A DNA stretch of 64,000 nt from Hordeum vulgare subsp. vulgare (Eukaryota > Streptophyta > Magnoliopsida > Poales > Poaceae). Numbering within the stretch: position 1 is the stretch's first letter; every line of letters starts with the position of its first letter. The notes beneath the pieces were generated by a model. It worked only from the letters and a program-made list of their open reading frames with translations. It made no database searches and was not told where the DNA came from. The stretch covers positions 110,038,881 through 110,102,880 of the forward strand of contig NC_058519.1 in assembly GCF_904849725.1 (NCBI RefSeq). The letters are read 5' to 3'. A program made the position numbers and the translations under genes. Shown here piece by piece: positions 41,431 to 54,200 of this stretch.

Positions 41431-44400
41431 TGTGACAGCCCGAGACCGACGCCCCAGAAGATTCCCCATTCTTTTCCGTTTCCGTCGTGTGGTTAGAGTT
41501 ATTCGTTGCATCGTCATGTAGTTTGCATCATCGCATCATGCTTGGCATCATGTCATCCGTGTTAGTTGTCGGTGTTCCTTGTTGCCGTGTTGTTGGGTGT
41601 TAGTGCTTTGTGAGTGTGACATCGTTTGTTGGCATGATGAGAGTGCGTGCGTGAGAGCCACCGCTAAGCCCCGTTTCGCCGCGAACCACTCCCCTCCTCT
41701 CTTCTCTTTGATTTTGTTTTGGGGTTGTGTAAAGTTTCCGTTTTAACCCTTTTTAAAAAAGCGTCTTCTTTTAAAACCCCTTTTATTAAATGTGGGGCAA
41801 CCCCTTGGGTTTTCTTTATTTCCTCCTTTTGTTTTATTTTAAATCCGTATCATTTTATTTTCTCTTTTAAAGCGCTTTTATTTTATTCTTTAAATAAAAG
41901 AGGTTTATTTTATTCTTTAAAAAAAGGGTTTCAATTTTAATTCTTCAAAAGGGTTTGTATTTTTTCTTTTAAAAATGCCCAACTATTTCTTATAGTTGGG
42001 AATTTTTTTTTTCAAAAGGGGTCAAAGACATTTATCATATTTTATTTTTGTTATAAGCCTTTCTTTCTTTAAAAATTTCTGTATCAAGAGTTTTAAAAAA
42101 ACAACAGGGAGAGGGAGAGGCCCAGTCGGCCAAGGCCCACGCCTCCTCCCCCTGCCCTAGCGATCACCCCAGCCTCGCTCTCCTCCCGACCGCGTCGCAC
42201 GTGCCTAGAAACCCACGTAGTCCCCCGATCCCACTATCTCGTTCCCTGCCTCCTCGCGCCGTCCTCCCTGCCCGAGCCTCTCTGCTGCCTCGCCTCCCTC
42301 TCCGCCACTTCATCGCCGCCGGCCTCGCCCCGTCGGTCGCCGCCTCCAGCCGCCTGTTCGTCGTGCCCCCGCGCGAGCTCTCGTCGCCGTTTCCCCGAGC
42401 CCCTGCCAGCTCCCGCCGGCAACAGCAGCCGCGCCGCGCCGGCTTCCCCTGCCGCTGGCCTGCGCCGCCCGTCGAGCAGCCCCGCGCACTGCTGTGGCCG
42501 CAGCCGTCGTCTCCCCGTCGCCCGCCGAGTTGCCGCCTGTGCCCTCCGGCAGTCCCGCGTGCCGCCGTTCCCTGTCGGTGCCCTGCCCGCGTCGCGCCGC
42601 CCGCCGGCCTCGTCCCGAGGACTCTCCTCAACCTCGCTGGCCGTTGTTCGCTCGCCGGTGCCACGCCGCCATGAAGATGCTCGCTGCCGAGCTGTGCTGT
42701 TGCCGCTGTTCTGCTGCTCCTGCGGCCGAAGTTGGAGCCGTTGCTGCTTGTTGTACCTGCGCCGTGCTCGCCTTGCTGTTGGAGCCATTGCTGTCACTGC
42801 TGTGATGTTGCTGTCTTGCCGCTCTTGCTGCTGCTGCTAGATGCTGCCACTGCTAGATGCTGTAGATGCTGCTTGCCTGCTTGCATTTTGTTGCTGTCGG
42901 CTGAACTTGCTAGGCTGCTTGGAGATGCTTTGTGTAGCCGTGGCTGTTGCCTGCAAATTGTCGTTGTTGTGCCATGCTGCTAGCTTGCTCTTGGTGCTTG
43001 GCAGGCTTGCTGTTGCGTAGATTATGTTCCTGCCGCCGGGTGCTTGCCGTTTAGCTAGATGCATGCTGTAGCTTGTTGTTGTTGCTAGCGTAGTCTGAGT
43101 CAGATGCTAGGTTGCTGGCTGAGCGATGCTAGTTGCTAGATATTAGTTGCTGCCGCTTGTAGCCGTGGCCTCCGCTCGTATTTGCTTGTGCCACCGCTTG
43201 CCGTCGCCGCTTGCTGTTGCCTTGCCCGGTTGCCTGTTGGAACGTCGCCAAAGTCCGGTGCACCATCCCCGCTTGCCGTGAGTCTTCGACAAGTTCGCCG
43301 GGAACCACGACATCCTCGACGTACCCCGAACATTGACGGAGACGTGATCGACTTCCGAGGTGAAGACCGTAACCGACGCCGAAGACCGTGCACCGACGCC
43401 GAGCGTACGACTACCGTCGACGAGACCGAGTACCTCGACTTCCACGACGACCATTTCTTCCACGACGTCCACGACGATCATTGATCTCCTTCACCGACCC
43501 GATCCCCTTCGATTCGCACGCGTCGAAGGTATAACGTTGAGACGTTGTCGTGTACCGTGTACAAGTGATGTATGAATATATGTATGTATGCACCATATGT
43601 TGCCCGTTGCCTGTTGTCTTCTTTCATCGTGCCTCGACACATGGGAACCCGAGATACGGGATCACCCCATTCTTTATTTAACGTTCCCACACACGTTTCA
43701 TATACGTTGGCACGATATCTCGACAAGTATCGGGATAGGTACGTTGCCGTGGCATCATTTCCGTCTTGCCGACATAGTTTCCTTTTCGCTCGCCGTGGCG
43801 ACATATGCTACTTACCCTTCTTGTCGTGATGTAATGAACTTGCATGCAGGTTGCATTCATGGCATATATCTTGTGTTGCATGTCTCTTGTACGTAGCTCC
43901 ATTCTAAGTCACGCGTGTTAACCGTCTAGGATGCCATGTAGAATCACCGCTTCACCCCTTGCCATGTTAAGCAACATTAAACATTGTCGTGTTAATAATC
44001 TGGAGTGAATTAAATAATTAATCGTGGAGTTTCGTTGATATGCAACCCGTTGCATATCGAGCTTCACTTAAAGTGTAGAGTTTGCATGAGGTGAATTGCC
44101 ATGCCATCCCTTGCATTTTAACCTGTTCATGCATCATATTAGGATGTGCATCATGTTGTGCATCGTGTGGTGAATATCTAGGTTGATGTTCGTTTCCGGT
44201 TTACTCCGTCTCGATAGAGTTCCGCAAGCGTGTCAGAATGTGAGGACCCATTCGACTACGTTGGTTTGCCGACTCCATCGAGTTGTTCTTCTTCCAAGCG
44301 GGATCTCAGGCAAGATGACCATTTCCCCAGATACCATTACTATCATTGCCATGCTAGTTTTTACCGCTTCTATCGTTTATGTCTCGTTGCCTACCACATG

Positions 44401-45985
44401 TTTACATATCAGCCTCTCAACAACGTCATGATAACCTTTAACCTGTTCGACCTAGCAAACCACTGAGTGGCTATGTTACCGCTTGCTTACCATGTTGATA
44501 GCGTTGCTAGTTGCAGGTGCAGTTGCTTCCATGTGAAAACATGGGTTCCTTGTTATATCACCATATCAATTGCTATTTAATTTAATGCACCTATATACTT
44601 GGTAAAAGGTGGAAGGCTCGGCCTTTCTAGCCTGATATTTTGTTCCACCTTTGCCCCCTTAGTTTCCGGCTACCGGTGTTATGTTCCATAAATGAGCGCT
44701 CCTAACACGATCGGGGTTGTCATGGGGACCCCCTTGATAATTCGTTTTAGATTAAAGCTGGTCTGGCAGGGCCCAACTTTGGTACTACATTTGCCTAATA
44801 ACTAATGAACTGCATAGGGAGTAATTAACCCGAGGATAATTTAATCAACCCCCGGGCCAGTGCTCCTCATGAGTGTTGGTCCACCCACCTAGAAGTCGGC
44901 GGTGCCACCACGGGGTAACTCGAGGTTTGGTTCCCGTCCACTTTGCATAGACGGTGTGTCCTGAGAACGAGATACGCGGCTCCTATCGGGTTCGTCGACA
45001 CACCGGGTGGCCTTGCTGGATTAGTTTTACCTTTGACGAGGTATCTTGTGCATCGGGATTCCGGTGATGCTTTGGGTAATCTCAGAGTTGAGGTTTTCCA
45101 CTAGGGAATCCGACGAGATCGCGAGCTTCGTGATTGAGGATTTCTATGCGGCTTGTGGTAATTTGTGATGGACTAGTTGGAGCACCCCTGCAGGGTTAAA
45201 TCTTTTCGGAAAGCCGTGCCCGCGGTTATGTGGCAACGTGGAAGCTTTGTTTAACACTGGTTCTAGATAACTTGAAGTTAATTAATTAAAATATGCCAAC
45301 TGTGTGCGTAACCGTGACTGTCTCTTTCGTGAGTTCCTTCTCCGATCGAGGACACGGTGGGGTTATGTCTGACGTAGGTACGTGTTCAGGATCATTCATT
45401 TGATCATGAGTAGACACGTTCGTTATGCGTAGATCTCCCCCCTCTTATTACTTCTACTCGTAAGTTATCCACCATATATATATATGCTTAGCCGCTGCTG
45501 CAACCTCACCACTTAACCATGCCTCACCCATTAAGCTTTGCTAGTCTTGATACCTTTGGAAATGAGATTGCTGAGTCCCCTGTGGCTTACAGATTACTAC
45601 AACACCAGTTGCAGGTACAAGGAAATGTTACTCGACGCGAGTGCGTTGATTGTTCATTTGGAGTTGCTTCTTCTTCTTTTTCATCGATCTAGGATGGGTT
45701 CCAGGCCGACAGCCTGGGATAGCAAGGATGGACGTCGTTCTTCTTTTCTCGTTTGTTTTCATCCATAGTCGGACCCTGCTCTTACTCTTGATGATTATGT
45801 AATGTACTGATGTGACACTGATGTAGCTTGTGGCGAGTGTAAGCCAATTCTATATATATATATCTCTTCTGTTCAGTACATGTACTTGTAACGATATCCA
45901 TTCTTGCGACACGACGAGATGCGCTTCTATCCCTGATGAGGCCTTCCTGCCAAATTGAGGATAAGGTCGCATCTTGGGCGTGACA
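41431..45985 (+). repeat. LARD copy 2, 5' LTR (4555 bp)
   Basis: Sections in order: LTR start; T-rich tract (41700-42090); GC island (42110-42700) that keeps frames open on both strands; CTGCTG-rich tract (42700-43130); then sequence aligning with copy 1, including the palindrome at 44037-44058 and a TATATATATA box (about 45852-45864). It ends CTTGGGCGTGACA. Confidence 0.85.
44037..44058. promoter_or_regulatory. Conserved palindrome in LARD LTR (copy 2, 5' LTR)
   Basis: Arms GATATGCAAC/GTTGCATATC (10 bp) around CC; same element as at 14718, 22360 and 60762. Confidence 0.6.
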
Positions 45986-48900
45986 AGTTGGTATCAGAGC
46001 AGTACCGACCTAGGAGCCCCCTTGATTGATCGAACTTGGCCGAGTCGAGTCTAGTGAAAACTGCTTTGAGTCTAGTTATATATCAAAGAGTAGGATTCTG
46101 TTTTTCTCCTCTTCTATGCTCTGGTGAGGAATCTTGACGTAATAATTTAATTCTACTCCTCTTCTCACTCAATTTTTTTTAGGATCACGCGGATATTTTT
46201 GGAATCTATATGATGCCGATGTGACGGAGTTCTGTCTTGGTGCCTCCTATCTACTTTGAGTTTCAGGGGAGTTGAGCTCCAGGGGATTCTCGAGCACATC
46301 GTCATCATTCAGATTTCTTAGTATCTCAAAACGAAGGATGTTCGTAATTGCTTCAATACTAGTAGTGGCGAGATAACCCCGATGTCCCCAGTACTAGTGC
46401 AGATTGTTTGGGAGTACTGCCATACTTTGTATCGTTGTGATCACGAGGGTCTGTTGTAGATGAAGGTCCGAGATTCTGGTTGTGTGTTGATGGATGTGAT
46501 ACAGGTGACGGGTTAGTATAGGAGTTGTGTGATATTACTCCTTGTATCCGTGTACCAGATTGCATGACCAGATATTTCGGAAATTCATAGGTGGGAATTC
46601 AAGTAGTTACTTATAGGATAATCTTCCAACAAATGCATGATGTTAGGTTGGGGTTCGACATCTAGTGGATTCCTGTCCACGAAAATATCGGACGAAATCT
46701 TTCTCATGAGTTTGTTATGGCTTGTTTCGTAAGCCGCATCCTTTGTGTTGTTGATTATGGTAATTCAACTTGCTTCAATGTCAAGCGGTGACTTCAGATC
46801 TGTTCTAAGCAGTGTTCTCATATTCATATGAGAGTGCAAATTCTTTGCTCAGTCAGTTGTCTTATAAATTCTTTTCATCCGGAGTTCGTCTCATATGTCC
46901 CAAGTCATCTTTGTTTTTCCCCGCCCTCCCGCCCTTTTTCTTCGGTGATTGGATTTCATCCAAGCGCATTCATTTCATTGTGCTTCCGCTATCTCTTCTC
47001 CCTTTTGTACCCGGTGATTCATTGTGATGATTCTCAGGAGCTTCATGTTCATCCTTATTCAGTCTGTTATTTTTCCGGCGAATTTAATTCAGTTGTCCGT
47101 GTTCATCATATCCTTTTCGTGCTTGTAATTCTTTCCTATGTTGGAGATTCGTTTCAGCCTATCTTGTTTATTCAGTTATCTCTATTCCATCCGGAGCATT
47201 GAAGATGTCTCAGAGTTTCTTGTTTTCAATTCTTTAATTATTTCGAGGTGCTCAACCTCATCTAGTTTTTCATTTATGCCGGTGCAATATCTCTCTTTCT
47301 AGTAATCTTTTCAATGATGGTTTCTTTGAGTGGGCCCATAACCCACAGGTTTTTCCCAAGATCTTATCTGGCTCTTTTAATATTTTCCGGGAGATCATTA
47401 ATTTTTTCAACTATGACGTAAGTATGAATTTCATCAGTCATATCCCTTCTCCAAAAATCTATTCGAATTAATTCTCATATTTGGCTCAACATTTCATTCT
47501 TCTTTATTCCAGAGTGTCTCATTAATTCTTGGTGGTGGTGTTCTCGTCATCATTCTCAGCTTGCAATCCGAAGGAGTGTTTCTCTCAATATTGGTTCATT
47601 CTCTTGGAGATTCATCATTTCAGCTTTGTGCCATCATCTTAATTGTTGTCATTCATGAGAATCCATTTCTCGCTATCCGGTGCTTTTCTGAGTTGTTTTC
47701 ATTCTCGTTCCTCCGAAGGCCATCATTTTAGAAGATTCTTCGTTCTGAGCTTTCGGCTTTCATCCTCAATTCTTCTCAATTGTTGTCTCTTCGTTCGTCT
47801 CTCATTTATTCTGGTGTCTTGTTTAAGTTTTTATCTCAGGTGGATCATGATGTCTTCATTCTCATGTATATCCATTAATTCGTGGTGTTCCCATTCAATT
47901 GTGAATTCTTACTGGTGCTTCCTTCAATTATGCTTCAAGTGGTGCTTATCTTTCTCTCTCTTCAAGTTTCCTTCAAGAAGAATAAGTGGTATGCTAAATC
48001 CGTTGCTTGTCATCAATTAAACTTGATGAAGGACTGGCATAACACAATTCTTATTCTTGTTAATAGTAATCTGAATTCTTCTTCCGGAGTGGCTCACGAT
48101 ATCAATTCCTTTTTCTCAAGTGTGCTTATCTTTTCTTTTTCGGAGTTTCAAGTTCTTTTAAGTATCTCTTTGTGAGGCTTCATCTAAATCTTGGCAAGGT
48201 CATAATCTTTTTCTTTCTACCTTGATATCTTTGCATCATTCATTCGTATACGGAGGTCCATCATGGTGGTTCATCAAGGTTTCAATCCATTCTCATGTGT
48301 TCTTCAAGATTCCTGTTGGAATACCTCAAGTATTCTTTCTCTTCCATTGTCAGTGCCTTGTTATTCCTTTATCCTTTGAGGTGGTATTATAGCATTCTTG
48401 TTAGTGTAGGAGCCTCGAAGAGCTTTCCTTTCAAGTATGAGATAATTAAATCCATCAATTCTTTGATCATGAGATATTTCAACCCTTGATTTCTTCATTG
48501 AGCTGTCTTGGTTTGGATTTCACCTAAAGCTTTTCCTATGGTTTGTTGCTATCATGGTGCTTATCATTAATCCAAGTTCTCAATGTATCCTCTTGGTGTA
48601 AGAATTGTTCATATCTTGTTTCTCCCAATAAATCCTTGTTTCTTTTAGTGGTTGGTTGTCACCTCATATTTGTTGAGATGATTTTCACAAGCCCACTACT
48701 ATCTTGTTCTTTTCGTTGTTGGTTTTCCAACTACTAAGTCAATTCTCTGTCCAGAGGCTCCTCAATTCTATTGTGATGATAGTTGTCATTTTTTTCTTCA
48801 TTCTCTTCTCCCGTATGAGCTAGTCCCTATTCCATTGTTCCGGAGGCATTGTGATGTTGCTCTTTTGGGTCAATCTTGTTGTTTTACCAAGATCATGATG

Positions 48901-49177
48901 TTCCCTTGCTCTACTTAGTTGTTTGTTATGAATATTGTCTATTTCTTCCACCTTTTCGAATTTTTTGTCCCATTTTCCTACCGAAGTGCTGCCGAAATTT
49001 TCCGTGAATTCTTGCTTCTTTCTCATATCATTCCTCAGCGCTTTGCAACCTTGAAGGATCGTTGGTTTCACTCATTTTTCAAAGAAGCGATTAAGTTTTT
49101 ACCTCTTGTTCTTTCTCATCCTCTCCCCCTTTCATTCTTGGATCTCGGGGCGAGATCCTCTTGTAGTGTAGGAGAGT
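45986..49177 (+). other. LARD copy 2 interior domain (non-coding)
   Basis: 3192 bp, T-rich on the sense strand, no protein frame. It aligns with the reverse of 17233-20390. Short CCGG-centred boxes (for example TCCGGAG, CCGGTG) recur through 46870-48850. Ends with GTGTAGGAGAGT (49166-49177), a weak purine tract before the 3' LTR. In LARDs this interior is thought to act as RNA only. Confidence 0.72.
45989..46000 (+). promoter_or_regulatory. Primer binding site of LARD copy 2
   Basis: TGGTATCAGAGC, a perfect Met-tRNA site three bases after the 5' LTR. Confidence 0.9.
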
Positions 49178-49372
49178 TGTGACAGCCCGAGACCGACGCC
49201 CCAGAAGATTCCCCCTTCTTTTCCGTTTCCGTCGTGTGGTTAGAATTATTCGTTGCATCATCATATAGTTTGCATCATCGCATCATGCATGGCATCATGT
49301 GAGCCGTGTTAGTTGTCGGTGTTGCTTGTTGCTGTGTTGTTGGGTGTTAGTGCTTTGTGAGTGTGACGTCGT
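49178..49372 (+). repeat. LARD copy 2, 3' LTR, first part (195 bp)
   Basis: Matches the start of the 5' LTR at 41431. Broken by BARE1 at 49372; the last five bases, GTCGT, are the target duplicate. Confidence 0.88.
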
Positions 49373-51198
49373 CGTTGGGGAACGTCGCAAGGGAAACAAA
49401 AATTTTCCTACGCGCACGAAGACCTATCATGGTGATGTCCATCTACGAGAGGGGATGAGTGATCTACGTACCCTTGTAGATCGTACAGCAGAAGCGATGT
49501 GAGATCGCGGTTGATGTAGTGGAACGTCCTCACGTCCCTCGATCCGCCCCGCGAACAATCCCGCGATCAGTCCCACGATCTAGTACCGAACGGACGGCAC
49601 CTCCGCGTTCAGCACACGTACAGCTCGACGATGATCTCGGCCTTCTTGATCCAGCAAGAGAGACGGAGAGGTAGAAGAGTTCTCCGGCAGCGTGACGGCG
49701 CTCCGGAGGTTGGTGATGATCTTGTCTCAGCAGGGCTCCGCCCGAGCTCCGCAGAAACACGATCTAGAGGAAAAACTATGGAGGTATGTGGTCGGGCAGC
49801 CGTGAGAAAGTCGTCTCAAATCTGCCCTAAAAGCCCCATATATATAGGAGGAGGGAGGGAGACCTTGCCTTGGGGTCCAAGGGACCCCAAGTGGGTCGGC
49901 CGAGCCAGGGGGGAGGACTCTCCCCCCCCAAACCGAGTCCTACTTGGTTTGGTGGGAGGGAGTCCTTCCCCCTTCCCACCTCTCCTTTTTTTTCCTTTCC
50001 TTTGATATTTTCTCTTCCTTGGCGCATAGGATTTGGTGGGCTGTCCCACCAGCCCACTAAGGGCTGGTGTGACCCCCCCAAATACCTATGGGCTTCCCCG
50101 GAATGGGTTGCCCCCCTCCGGTGAACCCCCGGAACCCATTCGTCATTCCCGGTACATTCCCGGTAACTCCGAAAACCTTCCGGTAATCAAATGAGGTCAT
50201 CCTATATATCAATCTTCGTTTCCGGACCATTCCGGAAACCCTCGTGACGTCCGTGATCTCATCCGGGACTCTGAACAACATTCGGTAACCAACCATATAA
50301 CTCAAATACGCATAAAACAACGTCGAACCTTAAGTGTGCAGACCCTGCGGGTTCGAGAACTATGTAGACATGACCCGAGAGACTCCTCGGTCAATATCCA
50401 ATAGAGGGACCTGGATGCCCATATTGGATCCTACATATTCTACGAAGATCTTATCGTTTGAACCTCAGTGCCAAGGATTCGTATAATCCCGTATGTCATT
50501 CCCTTTGTCCTTCGGTATGTTACTTGCCCGAGATTCGATCGTCAGTATCCGCATACCTATTTCAATCTCGTTTTACCGGCAAGTCTCTTTACTCGTTCCG
50601 TAATACAAGATCCCGCAACTTACACTAAGTTACATTGCTTGCAAGGCTTGTGTGTGATGTTGTATTACCGAGTGGGCCCCGAGATACCTCTCCGTCACAC
50701 GGAGTGACAAATCCCAGTCTTGATCCATACTAACTCAACTAACACCTTCGGAGATACCTGTAGAGCATCTTTATAGTCACCCAGTTACGTTGCGACGTTT
50801 GATACACACAAAGCATTCCTCCGGTGTCAGTGAGTTATATGATCTCATGGTCATAGGAATAAATACTTGACACGCAGAAAACAGTAGCAACAAAATGACA
50901 CGATCAACATGCTACGTCTATTAGTTTGGGTCTAGTCCATCACGTGATTCTCCCAATGACGTGATCCAGTTATCAAGCAACAACACCTTGTTCATAATCA
51001 GAAGACACTGACTATCATTGATCAACTGGCTAGCCAATTAGAGGCATGCTAGGGACGGTGTTTTTGTCTATGTATCCACACATGTAAATGAGTCTTCATT
51101 CAATACAATTATAGCATGGATAATAAACTATTATCTTGATACAGGAATTATAATAATAACTATACTTTTATTATTGCCTCTAGGGCATAATTCCAATA
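49373..51198 (-). repeat. 3' LTR of BARE1 (1826 bp)
   Basis: Same sequence as 56503-58329 apart from about six substitutions and three homopolymer indels. The outermost bases are altered (CGTTGGGG for TGTTGGGG at 49373; CCAATA for CCAACA at 51193-51198). Frames inside it are not genes. Confidence 0.92.
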
Positions 51199-51212
51199 GT
51201 CTCCCACTTGCA
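51199..51212 (-). promoter_or_regulatory. Polypurine tract of BARE1
   Basis: The minus strand reads TGCAAGTGGGAGAC immediately before the 3' LTR. Confidence 0.8.
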
Positions 51213-51250
51213 CTAGAGTCAATAATCTAGCCCTCACATCACCATGTGAA

Positions 51251-54200
51251 TTACATTGTAATAAATCTAACACCCATACAGTTCTGGTGTCGATCATGTT
51301 TTGGCCGTGGAAGAGGTTTAGTCAGCGGGTCTGCTACATTCAGATCAGTGTGCACTTTGCATATATTTACGTCCTCCTCCTCGACGTAGTCGCGGATGAG
51401 GTTGAAGCGTCGTTTGATGTGTCTGGTCTTCTTGTGAAACCTTGGTTCCTTTGCTAAGGCAATGGCACCAGTGTTGTCACAGAACAAGGTTATCGGATCC
51501 AGTGCACTTGGCACCACTCCAAGATCCGTCATGAACTGCTTCATCCAGACACCCTCCTTAGCCGCCTCCGAGGCAGCCATGTACTCCGCTTCACATGTAG
51601 AATCTGCTACGACGCTTTGCTTGGAACTGCACCAGCTTACTGCACCCCCATTAAGAATAAATACGTATCCGGTTTGCGACTTAGAGTCGTCCGGATCTGT
51701 GTCAAAGCTTGCATCAACGTAACCTTTTACGGCGAGCTCTTCGTCACCTCCATACACGAGAAACATCTCCTTAGTCCTTTTCAGGTACTTCAGGATATTC
51801 TTGACCGCCGTCCAGTGATCCACTCCTGGATTACTCTGGAACCTGCCTGCCATACTTATGGCCAGGCTAACATCCGGTCTAGTGCACAGCATTGCATACA
51901 TGATAGAGCCTATGGCTGAAGCATAGGGGACGGAGCGCATATGCTCTCTATCTTCATCAGTTGCTGGGCACTGAGTCTTACTCAATCTCGTACCTTGTAA
52001 CACTGGCAAGAACCCTTTCTTGGACTGTTCCATTTTGAACCTTTTCAAAACTTTATCAAGGTATGTGCTTTGTGAAAGCCCTATCAGGCGTCTTGATCTA
52101 TCCCGATAGATCTTAATGCCTAGAATGTAAGCAGCTTCTCCTAGGTCCTTCATAGAGAAACTTTTATTCAAATAACCTTTTATGCTCTCCAAAAGCTCTA
52201 CGTTGTTTCCAATCAGTAATATGTCATCCACATATAATATTAGAAACGCCACAGAGCTCCCACTCACTTTCTTGTAAATACAAGATTCTCCAATCACTTG
52301 TATAAACCCAAATGCCTTGATCACCTCATCAAAGCGCTTGTTCCAACTCCGAGATGCTTGCACCAGTCCATAAATGGATCGCTGGAGCTTGCACACTTTG
52401 TCAGCATTTTTAGGATCGACAAAACCTTCGGGTTGCATCATATACAACTCTTCCTTAAGGAAACCGTTAAGGAACGCCGTTTTGACATCCATCTGCCAGA
52501 TTTCATAATCGAAAAATGCAGCTATTGCTAACATGATTCTGACGGATTTAAGCATCGCTACGGGAGAGAAAGTCTCATCGTAGTCAATTCCTGGAACTTG
52601 TGAAAAACCCTTTGCCACAAGTCGAGCTTTATAAACGGTCACATTACCGTCAGCGTCCGTCTTCTTCTTAAAGATCCATTTGTTCTGAATAGCCTTGCGG
52701 CCCTCAGGTAGTATCTCCAAAGTCCACACCTTGTTCTCATACATGGATCCTATCTCGGATTTCATGGCTTCTAGCCATTTGTTGGAATCTGGGCCCACCA
52801 TTGCTTCTTCATAATTTGCAGGTTCATTGTTGTCTAACAACATGATTGTCAAGACGGGATTACCGTACCACTCTGGAGCAGCGCGTGATCTCGTCGACCT
52901 GCGTGGTTCAACAGAAACTTGAACTGGAGTTTCATGATCATCATCATTAACTTCCTCCTCAACTGGCGTCGCAATCACAGGGGTTTCCCCTTGCCCTGCG
53001 CCACCATCCAGAGGGATGAGAGGTTTGACAACCTCGTCAAGTTCTATCTTCCTCCCACTCAATTCTCTCGAGAGAAACTCCTTCTCGAGAAAAGTTCCGT
53101 TCTTAGCAACAAACACTTTGCCCTCGGATTTGAGATAGAAGGTGTACCCAACTGTCTCTTTTGGGTAGCCTATGAAGACGCACTTTTCCGCTTTGGGTTC
53201 CAGCTTTTCAGGCTGAAGCTTTTTGACATAAGCATCACATCCCCAAACTTTAAGAAACGATAACTTTGGCCTTTTGCCACACCACAGTTCGTATGGTGTC
53301 GTCTCAACGGATTTCGATGGTGCCCTATTTAAAGTGAATGCAGCTGTTTCTAATGCATAACCCCAAAACGATAACGGCAAATCAGTAAGAGACATCATAG
53401 ATCGCACCATTTCTAATAAAGTACGATTACGACGTTCGGACACACCATTACGCTGTGGTGTTCCAGGCGGTGTTAACTGCGAAACAATTCCACATTGTTT
53501 TAACTGAGTACCAAACTCGAAACTCAGATACTCACCCCCACGATCAGACCGCAGGAACTTGATCTTCTTGTTACGATGATTTTCTACTTCACTCTGAAAT
53601 TGCTTGAACTTTTCAAATGTTTCAGACTTGTGCTTCATTAAGTAGACATAACCATATCTACTCAAATCGTCAGTGAAGGTGAGAAAATAACGATATCCGC
53701 CGCGTGCCTCCACGCTCATCGGACCACACACATCGGTATGTATGATTTCCAATAAGTCACTTGCACGCTCCATTGTTCCGGAGAACGGAGTTTTAGTCAT
53801 CTTGCCCATGAGGCATGGTTCGCAAGTGTCAAGTGAATCAAAGTCAAGTGACTCCAAAAGTCCATCAGCATGGAGTTTCTTCATGCGCTTTACACCAATA
53901 TGACCCAAGCGGCAGTGCCACAAAAATATGGCGCTATCATTGTTTACTCTTACTCTTTTGGTCTCAATGTTATGTATATGCGTATCTCTATCGAGATTCA
54001 ATATGAACAATCCTCTCACATTCGGTGCATGACCATAAAAGATGTTACTCATAGAAATCGAACAACCATTATTCTCAGACTTAAAAGAGTAACCGTCTCG
54101 CAATAAACAAGATCCGGATATAATGTTCATGCTCAACGCAGGCACTAAATAACAATGATTTAAATTCATCACTAATCCCGATGGTAGTTGAAGTGACACG

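Noticed and set aside
42164..42797. Overlapping Arg/Ala/Gly-rich frames of 166-187 codons on both strands (also 58874-59389, 16031-16486 and 23674-24126)
   Set aside because: GC-rich, stop-poor LTR island. Several frames are open at once and the product composition simply reflects base composition.
49631..50005. Frames inside the BARE1 LTRs (for example 124 and 143 codons, repeated at 56761-57192)
   Set aside because: They occur only because the LTR is duplicated; they overlap regulatory LTR sequence and are shifted by homopolymer indels between the two copies.
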